A stretch of 64,000 nucleotides of DNA, taken from positions 62,001-126,000 of the forward strand of contig DASPNP010000053.1 in assembly GCA_035626475.1 (NCBI GenBank), in the 5' to 3' direction. The translations under genes and the position numbers were made by a program. The first letter of the stretch is position 1, and each line of letters opens with the position of its first letter. Shown here one piece after another: positions 33,830 to 42,109 of the stretch. The notes beneath the pieces were generated by a model that was not told the origin of the DNA, made no database searches, and worked only from the letters and a program-made list of their open reading frames with translations. This DNA is from DASPKT01 sp035626475. GTDB lineage: Bacteria; Pseudomonadota; Alphaproteobacteria; Azospirillales; Azospirillaceae.

Positions 33830-35017
33830 TTGCTGCTCAAGGGCCGGAGCTACCAGTTCGACGTGATGGTGATGTTGGAGGGGCGCTGGCAGATGCTTTG
33901 CCACGGCCCCGAGGAGAACCTCGCCATCATCGACGCCCGCAAGGCGCTCGCCTCGGGCAAGGTTCAGGCGGTCAAGGTGGTGCAGCACCGGACCATGCTG
34001 CTCATGGGCACCAGCACCGAGCGCGTGATCTTCGAGGAGAAGGCGCCACCGGCCGCCGAGCGGCCCATCGCCGTGTCCAACGCCCCGCGCAACGTCGAGG
34101 TGTGCGGGACGGTGCAGGACATGTTCGGGCCGGCCAGCCGCCGGGCCATCGCCCATATCCTGCGCGAATACTTCACCAAGATGAACCTGACGCCGACCGA
34201 GCTGCTGCACGGCTGGTCGCACCAAAAGAAGCTGCAGGACACGGGCAGCCTGCTGCTGTCGGCCGTGCAGCGCGTCGGCACCGAGCAGGCGCGCATCACG
34301 GGCGAGCCGGCGCGCCAGCGCTGCAACACGCTCGACGGGCTGATCGGCGAGGTGCTGACCCTGTCGCGCGACTTCACCGCCGAGCGCAAGCGGCTGCCGG
34401 AGTTCACGGCCAAGGACATCGGCGGCTACAGCGCCACGATCCGCGGCATCGTCGGCGACCAGCGGCACGACCATGTCATGCTGTCGATGATGACCATCGC
34501 CCTGGCCGACCACCGCTCGCTGATGGGCAAGCTGGAGGCGGTGCTGGCCTGGAGCGACGCGGCGCCGCAGCTGGATCCGCTGTTCGACGGGATCGTCGCG
34601 GATATCGTCTGCTTCGGCGAGGTCATCAAGGAGCTGTTCGGCAACCAGCCGAATTTCGGCTCCTTCCTCATCGCGCTGGCCGATGTGCTGGCGAACTGGC
34701 TGGAGTCGCTCGACCACTGCCCGACGCCCATCCTGACGCAGATCGTCGACCGGCTGCATGCCGGCCGCTTTCCCCAGACACGGGCCGTACTGATGGAGCG
34801 GCTGGTCGCCGAGATCGGCAGCGACAAGGCGCTGAACCGCCTGGACCCGTCGTCGGACCAGAAGCTGCTGGAGCGTCTGGTCGGCCGCCTGAAGGGGCCG
34901 GACGGAACGCTGACGGGCGGCGAGGCCGTGTCCAAGGCGATCGACGCCCGCCGCAACTTCCAGCGCCAGCAGTTCCTGCGCTCCCGCGGGTTGGGGGCGA
35001 TAGCGGACAATATGTAG
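33830..35017 (+). CDS. conserved hypothetical protein, about 395 residues
   Basis: No domain is recognised. The N-terminal part (to about 85) looks like a small alpha-beta domain (YQFDVMVMLEGRWQMLCHGPEENLAIIDARKAL); the rest is mostly helical, with a block of conserved-looking aromatics (VIKELFGNQPNFGSFLIALADVLANWLESL). No signal peptide or membrane segment. I chose TTG 33830 because AGGAGG lies 8 nt upstream; an ATG at 33803 has no ribosome site. It follows der by about 75 bp and may have its own promoter. Codon use is normal, so it is a real gene. Confidence 0.75.
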   Translation: MLLKGRSYQFDVMVMLEGRWQMLCHGPEENLAIIDARKALASGKVQAVKVVQHRTMLLMGTSTERVIFEEKAPPAAERPIAVSNAPRNVEVCGTVQDMFGPASRRAIAHILREYFTKMNLTPTELLHGWSHQKKLQDTGSLLLSAVQRVGTEQARITGEPARQRCNTLDGLIGEVLTLSRDFTAERKRLPEFTAKDIGGYSATIRGIVGDQRHDHVMLSMMTIALADHRSLMGKLEAVLAWSDAAPQLDPLFDGIVADIVCFGEVIKELFGNQPNFGSFLIALADVLANWLESLDHCPTPILTQIVDRLHAGRFPQTRAVLMERLVAEIGSDKALNRLDPSSDQKLLERLVGRLKGPDGTLTGGEAVSKAIDARRNFQRQQFLRSRGLGAIADNM

Positions 35018-35126
35018 GGAACGGTCAGGGGCAGCGTTCAGGCTGTGCGTGCTTCTGACCGAGCTCAGCATCAGGGATTTGTTGCTGCTCCCGGTGGGCA
35101 GGGAAAGAGGGATGCCTGGAACCGCC

Positions 35127-35154
35127 GTCCCTCATCCTGAGCTTGTCGAAGGAC
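35127..35154. repeat. single arm of a dispersed palindromic repeat
   Basis: The arm CCTCATCCTGAGCTTGTCG with flanking GTCC...GGAC is a sequence I know as widely dispersed in proteobacterial genomes. Only this one arm is present in the window, so it may be a decayed copy. Confidence 0.5.
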
Positions 35155-35197
35155 GCACCACGCTCCAGCCTCTCCAGACCGGCGCGGGCCCGCCGGC

Positions 35198-35500
35198 TCA
35201 GCGATAATCCTGCAGACGCGTGGTGCGGAGCGCCCGCATGCCGTGCGCCTCGATCAGGCGCTGCCAGGACTGGAACTCCTCCTCCGACAGGCTGTAGCGG
35301 GCGCAGGCCTGCTCCAGCGACAGCAGGCCGGTCTTCACGGCGGCGACGACCTCGGCCTTGCGGCGCATGACCCAGCGCTTGGTGTCGGGCGGCGGCAGGT
35401 CGTCGATGGAGGCGACGGTGACGGCCGGGGCCGTATCGGCCGCGCGCGGGGCGCGGGTCTCGGTCTGGTAGGCGGTCTCGACTTGGTGCAAGGACGGCAT
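35198..35500 (-). CDS. sciP: CtrA inhibitor SciP (DUF1153)
   Basis: 100 residues. The C-terminal about 65 are the DUF1153 HTH-like domain: LPPPDTKRWVMRRKAEVVAAVKTG, then LLSLEQACARYSLSEEEFQSW and HGMRALRTTRLQDYR. In Caulobacter SciP blocks CtrA-activated transcription and sciP itself is activated by CtrA. Here too a near-consensus CtrA box lies about 60-75 bp upstream, in the expected orientation. The gene sits at the edge of the flagellar block, downstream of flgD on the same strand. Confidence 0.92.
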   Translation of the reverse strand: MPSLHQVETAYQTETRAPRAADTAPAVTVASIDDLPPPDTKRWVMRRKAEVVAAVKTGLLSLEQACARYSLSEEEFQSWQRLIEAHGMRALRTTRLQDYR

Positions 35501-35559
35501 TCTCTGATCGCTCTCGATCCTGCTTTCACGGCAGACCTGAGCAAATTAGAGGTATCCCC

Positions 35560-35575
35560 GTTAAGAATTACCTAA
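35560..35575 (-). promoter_or_regulatory. near-consensus CtrA site upstream of sciP
   Basis: On the minus strand TTAGGTAATTCTTAAC matches TTAA-N7-TTAAC with a single mismatch. The TTAAC half faces sciP, and an AT-rich TAATTT lies 10-16 bp downstream as possible -10. The site lies in the 92-bp gap between flgD and sciP. Confidence 0.6.
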
Positions 35576-35592
35576 ATCGGCCAGGTAGTTCC

Positions 35593-36537
35593 TCAACCGT
35601 CGATGAGCCTGCTGACGCGGCTCATGGGCACGGGCGTGTCGCCGATCATCAGGCTCTGCCCGTTGCTCATGTCCACGCCGGTGACCTTCTGCAGGACCGA
35701 CATCCGCAGGTTCGCAGGCGGCCTGCCGGTGACGTCCGAGACGATGCTGATGTCGTAATAGCCCTGCGCCATGGTCTGGCCCGCGTTGTTCTTGCCGTCC
35801 CAGGTGGCGGTCTGCGGGCCCAGGGCGCCGGTGATGGGCAGCTTGCGCACCACCGAGCCGCCGCTGTCGCGCACCACCATGACCGGCTCCTCGATCGAGT
35901 CGCCGAGATCGTAGCGGACATTCACGGCGTCGCCGCCATAGGGGCTGTACTGGCTGCTGACGCTGCCGCTGACGTTGGAGGCGCCCTCCTTGGCGGCGAT
36001 GGCGACGTTGAAGCGGTAGAGGCCGGCCGGCATGTCCTTGCCCGCGCGATCCTTGCCGTCCCAGCGGAAGGTGCGCTCGCCGGCCTGGTTGGAGATCGGG
36101 TACTTGGCGACCTCCTTGCCCTCGCCGTCGGTCACGACCATGGCGGCGGACTGGACGCCCTCGGACAGGTTGTAGCGCACGACGGTGTCGCCGGTGGCCT
36201 TGGGCACCCAGTCGGACTCCAGCTCTACATACTTGCCGACATAGCTGAGCGCCTGGGTCGCCGGCGACTGGCGGACCGTCTCCTTGATCTCCTTCAGCTC
36301 GGAGTTCGTCTTGATCTGCTGCTCGACCTGGGCGAACTGCACGAGCTGGTTGGTGAACTCGGCGCTGTCCTGCGGCTGCAGCGGATCCTGGTTGCGCAGC
36401 TGCGCCGTCAGCATCGACAGGAAGGTCTCGTAATTGTCCGCCAGGGACGAGAGTGCCTTGGCGCTCTGCTCCTTGGACGTCGTGCCGACGCCGGACAGGG
36501 CGGGGTTGCTGGCGTTGTTCAGGGCGGAAGTGGACAT
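35593..36537 (-). CDS. flgD: flagellar hook assembly protein FlgD, two Ig-like domains
   Basis: 314 residues, about 90 longer than the usual FlgD. The N-terminal FlgD core (FLSMLTAQLRNQDPLQPQDSAEFTNQLVQFAQVEQQ) is typical. It is followed by two similar beta domains: the first about 118-180 (VRYNLSEGVQSAAMVVTDGEG...FRWDGKDRAGKDMPAGLYRF), the second about 206-270 (VRYDLGDSIEEPVMVVRDSGG...ATWDGKNNAGQTMAQGYYDI). FlgD caps the growing hook. The gene follows fliK by 24 bp and shares its sigma-54 promoter. Confidence 0.95.
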   Translation of the reverse strand: MSTSALNNASNPALSGVGTTSKEQSAKALSSLADNYETFLSMLTAQLRNQDPLQPQDSAEFTNQLVQFAQVEQQIKTNSELKEIKETVRQSPATQALSYVGKYVELESDWVPKATGDTVVRYNLSEGVQSAAMVVTDGEGKEVAKYPISNQAGERTFRWDGKDRAGKDMPAGLYRFNVAIAAKEGASNVSGSVSSQYSPYGGDAVNVRYDLGDSIEEPVMVVRDSGGSVVRKLPITGALGPQTATWDGKNNAGQTMAQGYYDISIVSDVTGRPPANLRMSVLQKVTGVDMSNGQSLMIGDTPVPMSRVSRLIDG

Positions 36538-36561
36538 GGTGGTGGTTCCTGCTCTCGTCCG

Positions 36562-39078
36562 TCAGATGCGCACGTCGACGCGGCCGGGCGCCAGGAGGCG
36601 TGGCGGCGGCGCTGCGGCCTGGGTGTCGGGGTCGGTGCCGTCGCTCAGCGAGAAGCGCCCGGAAGAGGCCCGGCGGCCGCTTTCCTCCTGCGCCTGGCGA
36701 CCGTCGCCGCGCAGATCGAAGCTGAGGTCGCCGGCGTCGGTCTTCAGCCCGGCGTCCTGAAGGGCCTTCTCCAGACCCTTGGCGTCGCGCTGCAGCATGT
36801 CGAGCGTGTGCGGGTTCTCGGCGATCACCTTGGCGCGGACTCGGCCGTCGCGGCCGAACTCCAGCTGCACCTCGATGCGGCCGAGATCCATGGGGCGCAG
36901 CTGCACGGTCAGCCGGTCCTGGCCGTCCTGGGCGGCGCGCTGGATCTGCACGGCGACCTGCTGCAGCGCCGGCGGCGGCACGTTGGGCCGGCCCGAGCGG
37001 ACGGCGGCCAGATGCTGGGCGAACTCGCTTGCCGCGGGCTTCAGCGGCTCCAGGCCGAAATGCAGCCCGCGCAGCAGCTCGGCGTCGGTGCCGCGCTCCA
37101 GGCCCCTGTCGGCCTGCTCGCCGGCGGCGTCGCGGCCCGACCCGGCGGTCGCCACGGCGGCGATCGCGGGCTCGGCGGCGACCGGCTGAGGCTGGACCGG
37201 GGTGGGCGCCGGCTTGGGCGCCTGGGCCTGGGCGGCGGCCTCCGCCTGGGCGGGCGGCGCGCGCCGGGCGGCATCGCGGTCGGCCTGGGCCTCGCGCCTG
37301 GCCGGCGCGTCCCGGTCCTCGGCGTCGCGGGCGGCGCGCAGGGACTTTGACTCCTCGGACGCATCCTCGGCGACGGGTGCCTCGGTGGTCACGGCCGGCT
37401 TGGCGGTTTCGGCGGCGCGGGCGCGTGCGGGCGCCGCCTCATCATCGGTCTCGACCGGCGCGGCGGGCGCCTCCGCGGTCTCGGTCGCGGCGGTCGGCGC
37501 GGCGACGGGGGCGGGCGTCTCCGCCTTGGCGGCGCGCGGCTTCTCGGCGGGCTTGGCGTCCGGCTTCGCCTCGGCCTTCGACACCGGCGCGCCGGTGTCG
37601 GGCATGGCGTCGGCGGCGGGGAGGGTGGCGGCGGGGTCAGCAGCGGCAGGGGCGGCGGCAGTAGCGGCGGCCGGAGCTGCTGCCGGGGCCGGGGCGGCGT
37701 CGGCTTGGCCGACCACCCGCATCCGGACCATGCCCGGCGCAACCTTTTCCTCGGCAGCGCGCGGCGTGGTCTCGACGCTCGGCGCGGCTGGCGCGCTTGC
37801 CTCTGCATCCTGCGGCGCCGTGACGGCCGCGGTCGCCGGAGCGGGCCGGGCCGGAGCGGCGCTGTCGGTGGCGGCGATCGTCACCGGAGCAGCCTCGACC
37901 GGACGGGAAGCAGGCATGGCGGCGGGGGCCGCGGCTTGGCTGGCCGGGACGGCCTCCGTCCTCACCGGTTCGGCCGGCTTGCCTGACGCCCGGGGGGCGG
38001 TGGGACGCTCCTCGGTCTTGGCCTTGGTCTCGGTCTCGGTCTCAGTCTCGGTGGTGGGCGGAGTGGCGGCCGCGATGGTGGTCCCGGCGGCAGCGGTGGC
38101 GCTGACGGCAGCCGGCGCGTCGGGGGCACCGGTGACGGGCGCGGCGGCGGAAGCGGGACGATCGTCGCCGCGGGCGGCGCGCTTGGCGTCCTGGGCCGTC
38201 GCCGCTTCGGCCCGGGCCAGCGTGGCGGCCTCGGCGGCGGTCTCGGGCAGGGCCTTGCGATTGCCCTTCGGCGCGGGCTCGACCGAGGGAGCGGCCCCGG
38301 TCTCCATCGGCGGAGCGGCGGGCGCGGCTCCAGACTCGTCCTCGACCTCGGCCGCAGGCGCGGCGTCCCGGGCGGGGCGGGCGGCACGGGCCTCGCGGCG
38401 GTCGGCGACACGCTCATGGGCGGCATGGGCGGCCGGCGCGGCCTTCGGGTTCGGGCCATCGGCCGGAACCGCGCGCGGCCGCTCGGCCTTGGCAGGCGGC
38501 GCGGCGGCATCGGACGGGGGAGCGGCCGTGGACGGTGTCACCGGCGCGACGGGCGCGGGCGCCGGCGCGGCCGCGGGCACCGGTACGGTAGCCGGGGCGG
38601 AGGCGGCCGGGACCGGGGCAGTTGGGGCGGCCGCCGCAGTGGAGGCAAGCTGGACAGGCGCCGCATCGGAAGTCACGGGCGACACGTTGGTGTCAGCGGG
38701 GACCAACTCGGCCACGGGTTCGTCGTCGGCGGCGGGCGCCTCGGCCGGCGCCTCCGTCGGCAGCGGGGCCAGGGCCAGCACCTGCGTCGCCAGGAAGCGC
38801 ATGTCGGCGGCGACCAGCCCGTCCGGGACGGTCTCGGCGCGCGGCGGAAGCGGGGCGGGGAGCTCGGCGGCGGGGGTCTTGTCGGCGGTGGCGATGTCGG
38901 CTGACGCCGCTTCCGCGGTCGCGGGCTCCGCCGGGGTCTCCTCCAGCAGGCCGCCGAGGATCTGCTGGAACAGGGCGGCGGCATCCTCGCCCGTCGGCGC
39001 GGCCGTCGAGGGCGCCGGAGACGGGGTCAGGCCGGCGAGAGGAGCGCCGAGCGGGGCGAGGCTGGTCACACTGTCCAT
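36562..39078 (-). CDS. fliK: flagellar hook-length control protein FliK
   Basis: 838 residues. About the first 690 are Ala/Pro/Glu/Thr-rich low complexity, consistent with a flexible ruler. The C-terminal Flg_hook domain (about 700-790) is recognisable by VAVQIQRAAQDGQDRLTVQLRPMDLGRIEVQLEFGRDGRVRA and the following IAENPHTLDMLQRD. FliK measures hook length and switches export specificity at FlhB. It is long for the family. A sigma-54 promoter lies 36-51 bp upstream of the ATG, and flgD follows in the same operon. Confidence 0.93.
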   Translation of the reverse strand: MDSVTSLAPLGAPLAGLTPSPAPSTAAPTGEDAAALFQQILGGLLEETPAEPATAEAASADIATADKTPAAELPAPLPPRAETVPDGLVAADMRFLATQVLALAPLPTEAPAEAPAADDEPVAELVPADTNVSPVTSDAAPVQLASTAAAAPTAPVPAASAPATVPVPAAAPAPAPVAPVTPSTAAPPSDAAAPPAKAERPRAVPADGPNPKAAPAAHAAHERVADRREARAARPARDAAPAAEVEDESGAAPAAPPMETGAAPSVEPAPKGNRKALPETAAEAATLARAEAATAQDAKRAARGDDRPASAAAPVTGAPDAPAAVSATAAAGTTIAAATPPTTETETETETKAKTEERPTAPRASGKPAEPVRTEAVPASQAAAPAAMPASRPVEAAPVTIAATDSAAPARPAPATAAVTAPQDAEASAPAAPSVETTPRAAEEKVAPGMVRMRVVGQADAAPAPAAAPAAATAAAPAAADPAATLPAADAMPDTGAPVSKAEAKPDAKPAEKPRAAKAETPAPVAAPTAATETAEAPAAPVETDDEAAPARARAAETAKPAVTTEAPVAEDASEESKSLRAARDAEDRDAPARREAQADRDAARRAPPAQAEAAAQAQAPKPAPTPVQPQPVAAEPAIAAVATAGSGRDAAGEQADRGLERGTDAELLRGLHFGLEPLKPAASEFAQHLAAVRSGRPNVPPPALQQVAVQIQRAAQDGQDRLTVQLRPMDLGRIEVQLEFGRDGRVRAKVIAENPHTLDMLQRDAKGLEKALQDAGLKTDAGDLSFDLRGDGRQAQEESGRRASSGRFSLSDGTDPDTQAAAPPPRLLAPGRVDVRI

Positions 39079-39113
39079 CGGGAGGCATCCCTAGCGTTGG
39101 TCGGGATACCATC

Positions 39114-39129
39114 TGCAAGGGGAATGCCA
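39114..39129 (-). promoter_or_regulatory. sigma-54 promoter of fliK-flgD
   Basis: On the minus strand TGGCAT-TCCCC-TTGCA matches the -24/-12 consensus TGGCAC-N5-TTGCW with one mismatch. The start of fliK is 36 bp downstream. Confidence 0.75.
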
Positions 39130-39202
39130 GCCGGCCCACCCAGTGATTCCGGGCTTTTGGCGGGGTGGGACCCGGCAGTATCGGGCCGGCGCGAGGGACC
39201 CC

Positions 39203-39236
39203 GGCAGAAACTTCCCGCCCCGGTGGCACTTCCTGC
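39203..39236. promoter_or_regulatory. FlbD-type enhancer candidates upstream of fliK
   Basis: GGGAAGTTTCTGCC (minus strand, 39203-39216) is identical over 14 nt to the site upstream of flgF. A second palindrome-like GGCACTTCCTGCC lies at 39224-39236. Both are 75-107 bp upstream of the sigma-54 promoter, a normal enhancer distance. Confidence 0.5.
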
Positions 39237-39310
39237 CGGGAGCGGGTGCCGCGCGCAGGACGGAGCGGGGGCGGAACGCGCCCCGGCCCATGGCCTGGAA
39301 GGGATCGGGA

Positions 39311-39760
39311 TCAGAGGCGGGTGTCGAGCGCCGTCGGGGCGATGGCGGCATTGCGCCGGTATCCGGCGGGAATCGGCACGCCGCGCTTGACGGTGTAGCC
39401 GGACTCCTCCGCCCGCTCCTTGTTGATGGCGGCGACGGTGTTGTTGACGATGCTCTGCCGCACCGAGGTGGCGGCGCGCAGGACCGAGGCGCTGCGCTCG
39501 GCCGCCTCGCGGAAAGCCAGCGCCGCCAGGCGCAGCCGCTCCTTCACCGCGCCGTCCAGCTGGGCGAAGCCCTCCAGATCCACGCGCAGCGTCTTGGCGG
39601 CGTCCTCGTAGGCGCGGACCAGCAGCTGCTTGCGGTCGGCCAGCGCGCGGACGCTGCCCATGTCCTGCGCCTGGATGAAAGCGCACTCCTCGCCGAACAT
39701 TTCCGTCAGGCGCTCCATGGCGTCGATCAGGTTCTCGGCGCGGGCGAGGCTGGCGGTCAC
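39311..39760 (-). CDS. flgN: FlgN-like flagellar export chaperone
   Basis: 149 residues from GTG 39760, whose GTGA overlaps the stop of the upstream flgJ. The protein is almost entirely helical (ENLIDAMERLTEMFGEECAFIQAQDMGSVRALADRKQLLVRAYEDAAKTL), which is the FlgN pattern, followed by a C-terminal segment (YTVKRGVPIPAGYRRNAAIA). FlgN chaperones the hook-junction proteins FlgK and FlgL. The assignment rests on shape and on its place at the end of flgI-flgJ; sequence identity in this family is low. Confidence 0.65.
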   Translation of the reverse strand: MTASLARAENLIDAMERLTEMFGEECAFIQAQDMGSVRALADRKQLLVRAYEDAAKTLRVDLEGFAQLDGAVKERLRLAALAFREAAERSASVLRAATSVRQSIVNNTVAAINKERAEESGYTVKRGVPIPAGYRRNAAIAPTALDTRL

Positions 39761-40149
39761 GGCAGGTCTCCGGTGGTGGCGTAGGCGTCGGTCATGCGGG
39801 CGGCCAGCGGGCGGCCGCCCTCCAGCAGCTGCTGCGTGGGCGACCGGCCCTCGGCCGTCTCCTGCATGCGCAGCATCTGCTCCTTGATGTTGGCGGCGAG
39901 GCCGAGCCCGCCGCTGCGGCCGATAGCCTTGGCCTGCTCGTCGATGAGGACGCTGCGGAACATCTCCTCGCCGTGGCCGCCGCCGAAGGTCGGGTCGACA
40001 TCCACCGTCTCCCACATCAGCGACAGCATCTGGTTGAGGAAGACCGACTCGAACTCCTGGGCGGCCTTGTCGACCTTCGCCATGTCGGCCTTGGCGGCCT
40101 GCAGACGCGGACCCTGGATGGAGGGAAGGGTGCTCATCTCGGGGCTCAT
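39757..40149 (-). CDS. flgJ: rod-binding protein, FlgJ N-terminal domain only
   Basis: 130 residues. The motif KAAQEFESVFLNQMLSLMWETV and GEEMFRSVLIDEQAKAIGRSGGLGLAANIKEQML define the rod-binding domain of FlgJ. The muramidase domain of enterobacterial FlgJ is absent, as in most alphaproteobacteria, so a separate lytic enzyme must open the wall. Its ATG overlaps the flgI stop (TGATG), and its stop overlaps the next start: a tightly coupled operon. Confidence 0.92.
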   Translation of the reverse strand: MSPEMSTLPSIQGPRLQAAKADMAKVDKAAQEFESVFLNQMLSLMWETVDVDPTFGGGHGEEMFRSVLIDEQAKAIGRSGGLGLAANIKEQMLRMQETAEGRSPTQQLLEGGRPLAARMTDAYATTGDLP

Positions 40150-41300
40150 CACATCACCTCGATCTCGGCCTGCAGCGCGCCGGCCGCCTTGATCGACTGC
40201 AGGATGGAGATCATGTCGCGGGGGCCGATGCCCAGGGCGTTCAGGCTCTGCACCAGCTCCTGCAGGCTGACGCCGGCCGGCATCACCGCGAGCTTCCTGC
40301 CCGCGCCCTCTTCGACCTGGATGTCGGTGCGCGGCACCACCACGGTCTGGCCGCCCTGGCTCAGCGCGTTCGGCTGGGAGACCTGGGGCGTCTCCGTGAT
40401 GCGGACGGTCAGGTTGCCCTGGGCGATGGCGACGGTGCTGATGCGGACATTCTCGCCCATCACGATGACGCCGGAGGCCTCGTCGATGACGACGCGGGCG
40501 GGCTGGTCGGGCTGCACGCGCAGCTGCTCCATGTCGCGGATGAAGCCCACCAGGTCGGCGCGGCGCTGGTTGGGCACGTTGACGACGATGGAGGAGGGGT
40601 CGGATGCCCGGGCGGTGTTCGCACCGAAGCTGCTGTTGATGACCTCCGACACGCGCTGGGCGGTGGTGAAGTCCGGGTTGCGCAGCGCCAGCCGCACATA
40701 GGGCAGGTCTGCCAGGTTGAACTCGATCTCGCGCTCGATGATCGCGCCGCCGGCGATGCGGCCGGCGGTGGGCACGCCGCGCGTGACGCTGGCCGCCGCG
40801 CCCTGGGCGGTGAAGCCGGCCACCGCGACGGCGCCCTGCGCGACCGCGTAAACCTCGCCGTCGGCACCCATCAGCGGGGTGACCAGCAGCGTGCCGCCCT
40901 GCAGGCTCTTGGCGTCGCCCAGCGTGCCGACCGACACGTCGATTCGGGTGCCCTGGGTGCCGAAGGGCGGCAGCGTGGCCGTCACCATCACGGCGGCGAC
41001 GTTCTTGGAGCGCAGCGTCTGACCGCGGACGTTCACGCCCATGCGCTCCAGCATGCCGATCAGGCTCTGCTCGGTCATGGGCGAGTTGTTGATGGTGTCG
41101 CCGGTGCCGTTCAGGCCGATGACCAGGCCGTAGCCCACCAGCATGTTGTCGCGCACGCCCTCGACGTCGGCGATGTCCTTGAGGCGGGACTGCGCCAGGG
41201 CAGCACCCGACGGCAGCGCGGCCGCCAGGACGAGTCCGGCGACGGTGAGCGCCTTCAGGAGGCGGCGGGCGAGGGGGGCGAGGGTCAAATCGGTGCTCAT
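40149..41300 (-). CDS. flgI: flagellar P-ring protein FlgI
   Basis: 383 residues. The Sec signal peptide (about 1-37, ending AAALA-type) precedes SRLKDIADVEGVRDNMLVGYGLVIGLNGTGDT, the conserved FlgI start. Typical motifs follow: GTRIDVSVGTLGDAKSLQGGTLL and a C-terminal GPRDMISILQSIKAAGALQAEIEVM. FlgI forms the periplasmic P-ring around the rod. ATG 41300 was preferred: GGAG lies upstream and a sigma-54 promoter about 35 bp before it; an ATG at 41333 would begin inside the promoter region. Confidence 0.95.
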   Translation of the reverse strand: MSTDLTLAPLARRLLKALTVAGLVLAAALPSGAALAQSRLKDIADVEGVRDNMLVGYGLVIGLNGTGDTINNSPMTEQSLIGMLERMGVNVRGQTLRSKNVAAVMVTATLPPFGTQGTRIDVSVGTLGDAKSLQGGTLLVTPLMGADGEVYAVAQGAVAVAGFTAQGAAASVTRGVPTAGRIAGGAIIEREIEFNLADLPYVRLALRNPDFTTAQRVSEVINSSFGANTARASDPSSIVVNVPNQRRADLVGFIRDMEQLRVQPDQPARVVIDEASGVIVMGENVRISTVAIAQGNLTVRITETPQVSQPNALSQGGQTVVVPRTDIQVEEGAGRKLAVMPAGVSLQELVQSLNALGIGPRDMISILQSIKAAGALQAEIEVM

Positions 41301-41334
41301 GGCCTGTCCACTCCGGGGAGGGTCGTCCGGCATG

Positions 41335-41351
41335 TAGCGAAAAGCGTGCCA
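41335..41351 (-). promoter_or_regulatory. sigma-54 promoter of flgI-flgJ-flgN
   Basis: On the minus strand TGGCACG-CTTT-TCGCTA matches TGGCACG-N4-TTGCW with a single mismatch in the -12 element. It lies about 35 bp before the flgI ATG. Confidence 0.75.
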
Positions 41352-41436
41352 CAGGCCATGTCCGCCGCAAACCCAGGGAAACGCTGTGCTCCCGACGCGC
41401 CGGAGGGGCGCCCGGACCCTTGCCGGCCCTGCCCGT

Positions 41437-41451
41437 GGGCAAAATTTGCCC
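41437..41451. promoter_or_regulatory. perfect palindrome, enhancer candidate between flgI and fliX
   Basis: GGGCAAAATTTGCCC is a perfect 7-1-7 inverted repeat, 86-100 bp upstream of the flgI sigma-54 -24 element and 105 bp before fliX. It resembles the sites upstream of fliK and flgF (GGGnA...TGCCC). Confidence 0.5.
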
Positions 41452-41556
41452 TAGCCGCGAACTTCTCGCGGGTGGTACCTATAGTGTATGTGCGGCCAGT
41501 GGGCGCCCAGCTATGGGCGTGCCCGATGCCGCCAGGCAGAAGCGGTCACCCTACCC

Positions 41557-41961
41557 ATGAAGATCGAAGGCCCCGGTTCACTCCGTCCCGGCCAGGTCAA
41601 GAAGGCGCCCGGCAAGAGCGGCTCCGACTTCCTGAGCCACATCCAGGGCGACGACGGTGCCGCCCGCGGCGTGTCGGCGCCGCAGACGGCCATGGCCATC
41701 AGCCCGCTGCTGGGGCTGCAGGAGGTCGACGACTCGCTGAACAGCCGCAAGAAGGCGCGGGAGCGGGCGGAGGACATCCTCGACCGGCTGGACGAGCTGC
41801 GCATCGGCCTGCTTCTCGGCACTTTTCCTAGGGAAAAGCTGCATGAGCTGGTCCGCATCGTGCAGTCGCGGCGGACCGGCGTGGACGACCCGGCGATGCA
41901 GGAGACGCTCGACGAGATCGAACTCCGCGCCCAGGTCGAGCTCGCCAAGCTGGAGCGCTGA
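41557..41961 (+). CDS. fliX: flagellar assembly regulator FliX
   Basis: 134 residues. The typical alphaproteobacterial FliX shows an N-terminal disordered part and then ISPLLGLQEVDDSLNSRKKARERAEDILDRLDELRIGLLLG, followed by a helical end (DDPAMQETLDEIELRAQVELAKLER). In Caulobacter FliX couples assembly of the early flagellar structure to activity of the sigma-54 activator FlbD. The ATG at 41557 starts the conserved MKIEGPG. It is divergent from flgI, as in Caulobacter. dksA follows. Confidence 0.93.
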   Translation: MKIEGPGSLRPGQVKKAPGKSGSDFLSHIQGDDGAARGVSAPQTAMAISPLLGLQEVDDSLNSRKKARERAEDILDRLDELRIGLLLGTFPREKLHELVRIVQSRRTGVDDPAMQETLDEIELRAQVELAKLER

Positions 41962-42109
41962 GCGGCGCTTTGTCGCGCTCTTCAGAAAAATTTTATCTTT
42001 TCCAGCTAGTTACACGGTGAGCTGGACATAGCGGTGGTTGTTGCGGGCGGGAAACTGTCTCCCTATACTCCGCGCCGTCTCGACCCGCCACAGGATCCGG
42101 ACTGCCAGG

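Noticed and set aside
36985..39094. Long Ala/Gly/Ser frames on the plus strand opposite fliK
   Set aside because: Shadows of the low-complexity Ala/Pro codons of fliK; no start context or domain.
41460..41490. sigma-54 promoter for fliX (TGGTAC...GTGTA)
   Set aside because: The -12 element lacks the GC pair and the match is much weaker than at the three accepted promoters.
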